Below are positions 22,437 through 32,019 of a stretch of DNA of 64,000 nucleotides, in pieces. Position 1 is the first letter of the stretch. Every line of letters begins with the position of its first letter. The stretch is from assembly GCA_043228905.1 (NCBI GenBank), contig JBHGNT010000006.1:13826001-13890000 (forward strand). The letters are read 5' to 3'. The position numbers were made by a program, and so were the translations under genes. Under the pieces are notes generated by a model, which was not told the DNA's origin, did no database searches, and saw nothing but the letters and a program-made list of their open reading frames with translations. Source of the stretch: Azolla caroliniana. Its lineage: Eukaryota; Polypodiophyta.

Positions 22437-23668
22437 CTGCTCTTCGAACCATACCTTCTTTTTTTCTAATAAGGCCCGAAGTCCCGCTATGGCCACCTCC
22501 GATTTCTTTGCATCCTCCCGTAATTGGGTGTTGCCATCTTTTGTCCGGATGTGCTGAGCTACCTCCGTAGCGAGTTTCTCTTCAAGAGTTTTTACTGCCT
22601 TCCAGCCGTTAGCCCGTATCTCCTTTTCTCTGTCTGAGGATTGGCGTAGTTCCTCTTGAAGGCGGTCAATTTCTGATTCCGCTAGTTGCAAGACCCTTTA
22701 TCCTTTTGAGGCAATGGCGGTTTGCACCTCTATTTCTTCTTTTGGGGCGTCGATGACGTGGTTCGGTGGCGGGGTTGCGTGTTGCACCGTAATCGCGTGA
22801 GCTTCCAACTCCGCGATGCGTGCATTGGCTTTTTGCATTTCGGCTTGGATCAGTTTAACCTTCTTCCAGACATTCTTATTTTTTATGGCCATCTCCTTGG
22901 CGCCCGTGCTGACCTTTGCTAGTTCCCGATGGACTTCGACTAGGGCCGTGTTTAAGGGGGGTATCTCCATCCCCACTCGGCGTACCCCGGTGTTCCGCTG
23001 TTTGCTGACCCTGGCTAGTCGGTCCTCATCGTCGCTCTCCATTGTTTGTGTTAGGGCGCGCTCGATCATCTAGCGTTCCGCATGCTCTTCGACCATTCGT
23101 TGGGCGGCTTTTACCTGTTGCGTTGCTAGGAACTCCATGAGCTCAAAAGAAGTACCGAATTGCAAGAGGGCGCTGAACTCGTGGGCCGTATCCGGGATAT
23201 CCGGATATGCCAAAACCTCGCTTTCCGCCGTCAATACGGCTTTCCCTCGTTGGGACTGGCTCGTAATAATCGACCGTGGCTCCCGGATGATTTTGAAGGT
23301 GGTATTGGTTTCCGCTACAGCGGAGCCATCACCTTCGGTTGGTGTCTCTGTCGCCATGGGGGCATTTTTTACTAACCCCCACTATCTTTCCTATCCAATC
23401 TACGTCGTTATGGTCTGGGGCTTTCCCGCCGTGTTTCGGTGTCTGGCTCTGGGGCTGCTTCCATGGAACGTGTCAGTTGTTCCTCTTACGCTGTCCGTGT
23501 GTCCGGCTGGTCGGTAGGGGGTGTTGTCCTTGGGTCTGGCTGGGCAGGTTGGGGTTCCTCTTCCCACTCTAGGGCCGATAACTCCGCTAACCTGCGTTTC
23601 GCGGATCGGGGCGGGGGTGTGGGTCAGCTAGGCTGCAGTGCCGGCAGGCCGCGGGGTGGAAATAGTAC
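22437..23668 (-). pseudogene. Second copy of the Gypsy J coiled-coil ORF segment
   Basis: This segment is a close copy of 33550-34781 (for example FALLQFGTSFELMEFLATQQ-like and ESEIDRLQEELRQSSDREK blocks). Its reading frame is cut by stops near 23070 and 22695. It is joined at 23668/23669 to the true continuation of the first copy, so the layout fits a partial tandem duplication of about 1.9 kb, ignoring the later DNA transposon. Heptad-like charged repeats predict a coiled coil. Confidence 0.75.
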
Positions 23669-23809
23669 CGCATCGTTGTCATCTCTGGTGATCGGGCCTG
23701 AGGTTCCTCTTCTTCGATTGTGCCCCGAATTGGCGTCGCGCTGGATTCCTCGTTTGTGCCCGTGTTTCTAGCTTGTGTGATTTGGTGAAATAGCTCCTCC
23801 TGGCTTTCA
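23669..23809 (-). pseudogene. Continuation of the Gypsy J coiled-coil ORF beyond the DNA transposon
   Basis: The minus strand reads ESQEELFHQITQARNTGTN and an acidic tail. It is in frame with the segment ending LLDDFGE at 33066 once the transposon and one TTCA are removed. TTCA at 23806-23809 is the left TSD. Confidence 0.8.
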
Positions 23810-23845
23810 AACACGTTCGCGTTCGCAAGTGGAAGGATCGCGCAT
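23810..23845 (+). repeat. Left terminal inverted repeat
   Basis: It begins AACACGTTCGCGTTC and pairs with the complement of 33030-33065 except at positions 6, 16 and 30. The word TGGAAGGAT recurs directly just inside (first at about 23830, again at about 23849). The copy at 61801 has A at position 16, as the right end does, so that is probably the ancestral base. Confidence 0.95.
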
Positions 23846-24167
23846 AAATGGAAGGATAAGGGAAATTTTAGGGGTTTTTCAATGATTTTACAAAACACAT
23901 TGATACCAGTATCATACATGTTCAAACATACTATGAAAAAGGTTAAAAATCCACTATTTTCGTGATTTAGAAGTAACTAAAAAAAGACGAATTTCAAAAA
24001 GATACATTCTCAATTTATATCACAAACTTTACAAGCAATGTTATTTTATAAGAAACGATTTTTTAGAAATCATAAGAATTCAAAACACATGCTTTTATAT
24101 TACTCGATTTGTTACAAGCGGAATGTAGTTACACTTAATAGCCAAATATACATTCATGATCACTCCT
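23846..24167. other. Left subterminal non-coding region
   Basis: This is about 320 bp of AT-rich sequence between the terminal repeat and the stop of the putative transposase gene, and is presumably its 3' untranslated region on the minus strand. It is almost identical to 61837-62158 in copy 2. No further feature is seen. Confidence 0.6.
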
Positions 24168-26948
24168 TTACGGAGAATCACTACTATAACTAATATACAA
24201 TGACGATTCCTCCTCATCATCCTCGAATGTACCTATCACTGCATTATCTTCGTCATAAACCAAATGGTTTGACTCTAGATTATATGTAGTAGATCTTGTT
24301 TGCCTTTGACTCGAGCCACCTTGTAGACCTGGTAATTTTTCTTTTATTATATCTATTGTTGACTTCCTTAATCGTCCGGCTTTTGTAAGTGTGAAGTCGT
24401 ACACGATGATATCCACATCGGAGATATCAAGGGTCGAGGTGTTACGAATGTTTCGCTTCCTCTTCCTACCTCCCCTTCTTGTTGGGCATTCAATCATCTC
24501 CAATGTATACTTACCTGTAAAAGCATTTGCACTTCTAGTGTTGTACCAATGAACATTTATAGACTTGATCGTGTTTTCTATTTCATGCATTAGCACTTCT
24601 AGAATTTTACCAACCCAAAATTGGTGGCCATGTGAGTTCTCATCAACCGGCGTTGTAATCAACATCCCCGCGGTGAGCTCTTGCAAATTTCCTTGCCATC
24701 TAGCTTCGGCTGCTTTGGTCATCCTTGGTCCCACATAAATGTCTCTTTGTTGTGGATGGACGAAGTTGTCATTAATCGCATTTACTAGTTGCTCCGGAGT
24801 TCTATTTACGCGATCATGTTGCAGCGACCATGTGAATGGCGTTTCCAAATTCCAATTATCAACAGATACACAATTGTCTATAATTTCTTTCTGATCACTA
24901 TAAAATACATCCCACCATGACGTGTCTTGTTGTGTGACATATTTCTTGGCGGCCTCAATATGCTTTCTTTTTTCTTCTAAGGCTTGGAGCCATGACCGTT
25001 TTTGTTCTGATACCAAGTCACTTTGCAACTGTCCTTTCTTCTCAATTGGCATTTGCTTAGCTCCATGGACAATTGTACTCGGCGTACAAAGTAATAACTG
25101 GCAACCACCTTCAGGTTCCCATGTTGTAGAAGATGAATATTGTTTAGCATACAAAAGTGTAGAACCACTTATTCCATTTTTCTTTATCATAAAAATGTGA
25201 TTGAAACTTATATTGTTTAATTGAGCAAGCACTTTAACATTCTCACCACCCCCATCTAATATATATCTCTTAAAGTCATATACCTCCGTCAAGTGTAACA
25301 CTTTTGGGCGTGGTGTATAAGCATCACAAATGACATCAAATAGTTTTGGTAAAGTGAAAGCATCAGGCCAAGACAACTGTCTGGAGAATGTGCTAAACAT
25401 CTGATCTATATGGTCATGTGTGTGGCCAACCAAAAAGAAATTGACTTTCACTTTCCTAAACAATTCTAGGTTGACCAACATACTTAGATAGCCAAATACA
25501 GTTGAATTTGTGTTCTCTCTAGCAGTATTGTCCAATTGAATGTATAGAATAGGGGGGAAAGGTTGGCCCCAAGACATCAAAACTCGGTGAATCACTGTAA
25601 CTGTTAGGTTAGGGTCATTGTGAACGTTGGGGTAAGTAATGAAGACGTGAGGTCGAACAGACCTATTATAAGCCAAGCATCCCACCAAGTGCATTTAAAC
25701 AAGGCACTCATCATTGACATCTTTGGGGAGCCTCCGCATATGCGGCAAGCATGTCTTCTTCTGGTCCATGCCATCTATCATTAAGCACATGTATTGTTCG
25801 GGCCTCTTCAAACACTTCTCTCTATGATGCATCGCCTTCTTTCGTTCTAAGGATTGTGCCTCACGATGCTCTTGTAGTAACTTCTTACTCGTATCCTTTT
25901 CCATTGATGTCTTTGCACCTTTAGCCAAACTTTTAAGATTTGCACAAATGGAGCAATACCCCATACGTACTTTACGAGGAATAATAACATTTGAAAACCG
26001 AGCTCTCCATAATCTTGTGAATTGGCTATAGATGATAGACTTATTACGTGAGCCCAGCATATCAGATCGATAGACATCATAAACTTCCCGACGTGTATAA
26101 TTATCAGAAAGATGCATCCTACCTGTAGTGGTCATTACTTCACAATTTAACTGAAAGTAAGTTTTCATCCAGCCAATAGCATGTCTTCCAATTGCACCTT
26201 TCATACTTGGAACCTCTTTACAATTGAGCATCTGATCCCCGCTAAGTAGACGTTGTTGTACTCTATGTAGCCGCATGTTACTAACACATAACGCAATTTT
26301 GAATGCAACTCTACATATCTGTTGCGCATGGAAGATATAATACTCGAATGATACTTTGATCCCCGTACATTTGTCAGATACTAGTTGCATATGTGGCCCG
26401 AGGTAAGTGTCTTGCTCATCACCGGTCATCGAAAAATAGTATCGCCTTAATTCTCGCAACTTTGATTTTCCAATCATAGACATACAACCACGGGAACAAC
26501 ATATTTTTTTGACATCAAATCCAATCTGTTTATCTGATGTCACCAAGCTAAATCTAGCTAGAAGAATTCTTCGTGGGATTCTTCTAATATGCATAGGGCT
26601 CCCAGATTTCTCTTCCTGCATAGAGGTTGGTGTAACCTTGTTACAGTCTAATTCTCTGTTGTGACCATCGCCAATGTTATTCAATGTTTCCTGGGCACTA
26701 CCTTCATTCTCGGTATCTTTATTAATATCGTATTCTTCAATAGAGAACTCTTCACATGTGTCATTATTTACGTTCCCTATAGATGAGCTGAGACAATATT
26801 CTTCGATAGAATATGGTGAGTCGGTCGACAGACAATATTCTTCAATCGAATATGGTGACTCTGTTGACAAACAATACTCTTTAGTAGAAAACGATGGGTC
26901 TGATGACAAACAATATTCTTCAATCGAGAACGGTGAATCTTCACTCAT
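24168..26948 (-). pseudogene. Putative DDE-like transposase, DUF7869-type, with one in-frame stop
   Basis: The frame opens with MSEDSPFSIEEYCLSS and runs 926 codons with a single TAA at 25695-25697 (codon 418). Copy 2 has CAA (Gln) there. Regions in order: a repeated acidic N-terminus; KICCSRGCMSMIGKSKLREL; YTRREVYDVYRSDM; a zinc-like YCSICANL (about residue 325); MIDGMDQKKTCLPH (Asp about 392); YIQLDNTARENTN (Asp about 473); LVGHTHDHIDQMFSTFSRQL (about 507-525). The spaced acidic motifs fit an RNase H-fold nuclease. The transposase role is inferred from them and from the location in a TIR element. The basic C-terminus includes GGRKRKR. Confidence 0.85.
26780..26939 (-). repeat. 39-bp coding minisatellite in the putative transposase N-terminus
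   Basis: A 13-residue unit of the form SPxSIEEYCLSxD is repeated four times in tandem near the start codon, with a degenerate fifth trace (EEFSIEEYDI). On DNA the unit is CAATATTCTTCAATCGA with diverged flanks. The repeats are imperfect, so the array is not a recent slippage product. Confidence 0.85.
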
Positions 26949-27782
26949 GGCTTAAGGTCTAGATAGGGCTCTCTTAGTTATGTGCTTAGGGTAAGGAAAA
27001 AAACTAATAAGCTCCTCTCTAAACATATACTCCTCTCTAAACATAAACTTCTCTCTAAACAAAAGCCAAATCAATAGAATGTCTATATTATGTAATATTC
27101 TATTAATACAATACATCAAAAAATTATTTTTAATAAAGTAATTGTACTTAAAATATCAATTATTATATAAACTAGATCTATATGAAGTTAAATCAAGTAA
27201 AATATAAAACTAATCATTAACAAGCCATGAATATGTTGGATTAATGTTAAAATCATTGGCTAATTAATGGCACCCATTTTGATATAGAAGGTCTCACTCA
27301 TTGGTTCTTTAATGCTCACCATTTTAAATATTAGACTTATCAATCATTGGTTAATTCATGGCAACATCTTTAATACATAGCATTTGAGAGTCATAAAAAT
27401 TGTTGGTTTTAGTAATCAATCATTGGTACATTCATGAACCTCTATCATTGTCTCCTTCATAACCTTTGAAGTCATTGCAGGTTGTTATGACTATAAAAGA
27501 TTGATCAATATGTTAGTTTGACTTTGTAATCATTAATACAATCATAAGTTACTCTAGTTAATGTGACTATGGTTACCAACTAACTATCCTCAAAGTTACC
27601 AACCTTGGTTAAGGTGACTATGGTTACTTTAACCAATGTGGTCAATCCCTATAAATAGGAAGACCTCGTCATATTTCACTCACAAGAGCGTACAGAGCAC
27701 ACAGAACGTAGAGAGCACACAAAGCACACAGAGCACAAAGCACCAAAGCGCGATCTCCGCCTCCACTTCCACACGATCAACC
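26949..27782. promoter_or_regulatory. Divergent intergenic promoter region of the transposon
   Basis: About 830 bp separates the two divergent start codons. Toward the minus-strand gene lies a short tandem repeat of CTCCTCTCTAAACATA (27013-27062). The middle holds four CATTGG motifs (CCAAT on the minus strand) at 27254, 27299, 27345 and 27421, within longer similar words. Near 27559 and 27613 GTGACTATGGTTAC is repeated. A strong TATA box serves the plus-strand gene. There are no ORFs. Confidence 0.65.
27650..27657 (+). promoter_or_regulatory. TATA box of the ParB-methyltransferase gene
   Basis: CCCTATAAATAGG is a near-consensus plant TATA box 125 bp upstream of the chosen ATG. That predicts transcription starting around 27680 and a 5' leader of about 100 nt made of repeated GAGCACACA/CAAAGCAC-like words. 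Confidence 0.75.
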
Positions 27783-30700
27783 ATGTCTTCAAAGAGAATC
27801 GAGCACGAGGACTGCAGGTAGGCCTCTGACACTGTGGACATTTGTGTAAATATGTTTCGTTGCTCAAGAACTCGATACGGCGTATCGAGTTCCTGTTTAA
27901 AACCTACACTTTAAACACGAACTCGATACGGCGTATCGAGTTCATGTTTAAAACCTAAACATTAAACAGGAACTCGATACACCGTATCGAGTTCGTGTTT
28001 AAATTCCAAACTTTAAACGGGAACTCGATACGGCGTATCGAGTTCATGTTTAAAACCTAAACTTTAAACAGGAACTCGATACGGCGTATCGAGTTCTTGT
28101 TTAAAATCCAAACTTTAAACACGAACTCGATACGCCGTATCGAGTTCGTGTTTAAAGTGTAGGTTTTAAACAGGAACTCGAAACGGCGTATCGAGTTCGT
28201 GTTTAAAGTTTAGGTTTTAAAGACGAACTCGATACCTCGTATTGAGTTCCTGTTTAAAAAGCAAGAAAGCTGAGGAACTCGATACGGCGTACCGAGTTCC
28301 CGTTTAAAGTTTAGGATTTAAACAGGAACTCGATACGCCGTATCGAGTTCCTGTATAAAAGAAGGCTCTGAGAGAGAAAAATTGTGTTTTTGGGGTAACA
28401 AATAATTATGCTGTGGAAAAGATATCAAATTGTCTGGCAAAATCAGTTTTTTTTATGTTGACTTTCCTTACTTTTAAAAAAAAACATGCTCTAATTATAG
28501 GTGTTTTATGACCTACTTTAGCTTAAAATAGTAGAAAATGATCCACAAATTGCCTTTACGATAGCAAATTCTCCTCAATATAGGTTTGGAATCTATATAA
28601 GTCATACCTACTATTTAAAAGAATATATAACCCTGTTTACTTATTATGATATATATTTTCTAGGTTGAATAGCCCTGCCTATAATAGATTTTTGAATATA
28701 GGACTGCTAGTGAGAACTGTTCTTCATGTTAATATACAACCTTAATCTATGTGACCACCTAACTTATGTTTTTGCATATACTTTCTTAAATAGGTCGTTT
28801 GAGAACCTGTCGGACCGACCCGTGAAGAAAATAAAGCTTCGCATACAAGGTTCTCCAATCGAAGCCCAGGCCAAGGTAGCTCCTGAGACCATGAAGAGAG
28901 GAAAAAAGTTTCTCTTTAACGAAGAGACAAAATCTCAGCCACATAGTGATGTTAGCCAAAAGAAACTTGTCGCCGCTACTGGAGGTGAAGACCTTCCTGG
29001 CCGAGATCTAACGGACAAGGAATGGTGTATGCAATATGTCGACTCAAAGAAAAAAGTCGTATTGTATACAGCAAAGAAGAAGGGTGAGGGGAAGCTAGGA
29101 AAGGAAACCCCATTTATGTATGGCCGTATTCTACGATTTGACTACGAAGATGCAGATTCGGCCAACATACTGGTAATGATAGAGTGCTCCAAGGGGGTAC
29201 GTAAAGTGTTCCTTTCAGAAGACCTTTTAGTAAAGGAATCTTGTGGGCCAGAAGCGTTCAAAAAAAATCTTGAAAGCTCACAAAACCTTATTGTTACCTT
29301 GAGGCCTTATATAGAAGGCCATGTAACTCTAAGAGATGAAGTGCCCTCCCCATTGAAGGCCACAAAAAGGGTATCCAAAGTCCAGTCAAGACCACCAAAG
29401 AAGAAGACAACCAAAATGTCGGATACGGATTCAACAAGTGAAAACGAAGAGGAGGATAATAAGGGGACGCCAGGAGCTGAGCTAGCCTCGGGTGTTTTGT
29501 CATCCGAGCAGAATAAGATAAGGAGAGAGTTAATGCAACGGAAACTGGTCAGGAAAGGGCAAGTGTTTAATTTGCCTATAACACACATCCATCGGCCCCC
29601 TATTGATGAAAAAACAGGTCGACGACCACTTGAGATTAGAGAGCCACACCGCATGCATGTTCAAAATCTCAAGAAAAAAATGAAAATTAATCCTCATGCC
29701 ACTGTGGTGCCTTTTATTGTTATGGTAGATCCTGAAGAATGTGAAACCATTGAAGATTTTGATATTAGAGAGCATGATCAATATAATTATTTTGTCATTG
29801 GTGGATCGCATTCAGCAGAGGCACGTCGGCAACTTGTGAGAGAACATCCAACAACTTTCTTCTTCAAGTATGCCGAGTGCAAAATTTATGTTGGGCTCAC
29901 AACCGAAGAGGCTAAGCTGTTGGCATGGGACCATAATAATGATAATGACTATAGGCAGAAAATGTCGTCCATTGAGCGTATACGGTTCTTCCACCACGAG
30001 TATTTAGACGTGAAACAAAAGTTTGGTGTGAAGTTACATCCAGGCCTTCGACGTCAATGTCTGCATGAAGTCGGCATTGTGGTAGATGATAATGTTAGGT
30101 CCGATGGTCTTCGAAAGTATGAGTCTTGGTTTCAATTGGCGTTTAGAGATGGAGAAGTATGGGACCTACAAGATCAAATCTTCTCAATGTGGGAGAATAA
30201 GGAGGTAAAGGGTCAACGACAAAAGAAATGTAGGGTTGACCCTCAACTAGAGTTAAAGTCACAAGCCGCCAAGAAAATTGACTTGACAATTGAAGAAGCG
30301 GCAGACGACATGAAGCTGTCTCTATGGAGAGCGATGCAAGGTATTAAGGACGAGCAGCTTCTTGTGTCGGTTTTGTCAAGGGTTGTGGCGAAAGATTTAA
30401 GCCTTGAAGAAATGGTCACTGAGTTCAATAAGTAAGTCCCTCAAATACTGAAATTGTAGTCTATCTAGTGTAATTCAAAGTTCTAATCTTGATTTCTAAT
30501 TTTACAGTCATAAGGTGTACATGAAGATCCAAGAAGTTATGATGAAACAACTTGGATGTATAACTTGGGAACAAGTGACCGAGGATTATCCTCTAACGTC
30601 TTCGTATAAGGCGTTATCAGAGTATTTTATTGCATTCAAGGATTGGGTTAGTATTCATGGTTTTTCATTACCCTTTCATCATATGTAGAGCTTGTATAAT

Positions 30701-31785
30701 AATACCTGATGTCCTATTGCTTCCATTAGAAACCGTGTCGAGGCAAGAAACAAGGAGAAGTTAAGGATATACACGATTTCCCTACATCCTTCCTTGCACA
30801 TCTCGAGCGAGCCAGAAAAGAAAAGGATCGTCGCTTAGTCAAGGCGTACAAAATGGAGGAAGATGGCTCCTTTAAAAAATTTAGCCACAAAAAAGATATT
30901 ACGAGAGATCTTTACTACAATGTGGTTTGCGGTGATGTCATCGACTTGATCCAGAAGGTGCCAAAGAAGGAATATACGCTAATGATTGCGGATATTCCTT
31001 ACGGATTTCGAATGGCTGGGTCATCATACGACGATGAACCGTTTAGGTTTAAACAATTGGAGAAGATGGTCAAGAATTTCGCTGAGCTAACGACCACATC
31101 CTTGTGGCGAATAGTTGTCTTTCATAGTATGGACCAAGGGTACTCGGTAGCTCAAGCTTTGAGATCTCGTTGCCATGGCATCGAGAACCTTGCATGGTAA
31201 GGATTATTTATAGGTGTCTTTCACTATATTGCACTTCTTAAGGTTGTTGAATCTATTCTTAACTCGATGTATTATTTTTTATAGGATCAAGACCAATGTA
31301 AATAGAGGGCCAACTTTTCGGTTCGTTAATGCCATTGAATACATAACGGTTGGCTACTTCGATGAAATTAAGAAACAGAGAATCAAAGAGCATTCTAATG
31401 AAGTGGGAGGTTCAAATCTGTTGGTATATCCAGTAGTGACACGGAAATTGCGACATGTCACCACGACAGAATGGGGACTTGTCAACCCATACCAAAAATC
31501 TCAACGACTTATGATGCGCTTGATCGAGATGTTTTCTGTCGAAGGAGACTGGATATTAGATCTCTTTTCTGGCACAGGTATTCCTCGAACTAGGGTAACG
31601 ATCTTGAGATAACCAATCCCTTTTTTTTCGTTTGACAACTAAATCTTCTTGTTACTTACATCAGAGGAACTACGTCAGCATGTGCATTGAAGCTGTTTAG
31701 AAATACAGTTGCATTGGAGAAGGACAAGGACCAAGTTATATTTATTAATATGCGGATTAAGGCTTTGTGGGAGTGCCCAGACTAG
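27783..31785 (+). CDS. ParB-like domain fused to beta-class DNA amino-methyltransferase (six exons)
   Basis: Exons 27783-27817, 28794-30431, 30508-30646, 30730-31196, 31285-31577 and 31667-31785 all have GT-AG introns and splice in frame to 896 codons. The start MSSKRIEHEDC follows the TATA box. Residues 1-270 are basic and low-complexity. About 272-410 is ParB/Srx-like: PITHIHRPP, then FVIGGSHSAEARRQL (about 346) and WDHNNDNDYR. About 665-875 is the methyltransferase: VCGDVIDLI, then MIADIPYGF (motif IV, about 692), then DLFSGTGTTSACALKLF (motif I, about 852). Motif IV before I is the beta-class order. N6-adenine or N4-cytosine specificity cannot be told apart. A nuclear role on transposon DNA is inference. 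Confidence 0.85.
27818..28793 (+). other. Intron 1 of the ParB-methyltransferase gene
   Basis: The donor is CAG/GTAGGC and the acceptor TTCTTAAATAG/GTCG. Splicing joins AG to G to give an Arg codon and keeps the frame. At 976 bp it is far longer than the other four introns (76-89 bp), and it holds the palindrome array. The rest (28380-28793) is AT-rich with no recognised element. Confidence 0.8.
27868..28350. repeat. Array of ten 25-bp palindromes at 51-bp period
   Basis: Arms GAACTCGATACG and CGTATCGAGTTC flank one central base. Copies start at 27868, 27919, 27970, 28021, 28072, 28123, 28174, 28225, 28275 and 28326. Six are perfect, and the third, seventh, eighth and ninth have one to three changes. 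The 25-26-bp spacers are also conserved (TTTAAAACCTAAACTTTAAA type) and appear in reversed orientation after the sixth palindrome. The regular phase, close to five helical turns, suggests cooperative protein binding on one face. The adjoining ParB-like gene is the obvious candidate binder, by inference. Confidence 0.97.
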
Positions 31786-32019
31786 GATGAGGAGGTCGGT
31801 GCAAAGAACCTCGCCAATACAGAAAGGTTTCAACCTGCTTCGCGAGAGCCTATTCCTCCGTTAGCCGGCGAACCGGGGGAGCTAATAGAGCTTGATGATG
31901 AGCTTATAGAAGATATTTTGTTGGCTCGGCTAACAGGGGAAACCAATGCACGTATAGCCGAAGACAGTTCTACACAAGATGATGAAGAAAATGACGTTGA
32001 TGAGTTGATTGCTATGTAA
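31786..32019 (+). pseudogene. Acidic C-terminal extension after an in-frame TAG
   Basis: The exon-6 frame stays open for 77 codons past the TAG at 31783-31785, ending with TAA at 32017-32019. The sequence (DEEVGAKNLANTERF, then LIELDDELIEDILLARLTG, DDEENDVDELIAM) is strongly acidic and has ordinary coding character. I infer that the ancestral protein was about 974 residues and that the TAG is a late nonsense mutation. Readthrough cannot be excluded. Confidence 0.65.

Noticed and set aside
27868-28350. Regularly spaced repeats that look like a CRISPR array
   Set aside because: The intervals between palindromes are themselves near-identical rather than unique, the setting is an intron in a eukaryotic transposon, and no cas-like gene is present.
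28726-28793. ATG at 28726 as the start of the ParB-methyltransferase
   Set aside because: The first 22 residues (MLIYNLNLCDHLTYVF...) are AT-rich and intron-like. A consensus acceptor at 28793 and an in-frame exon 1 behind a TATA box explain the gene better.
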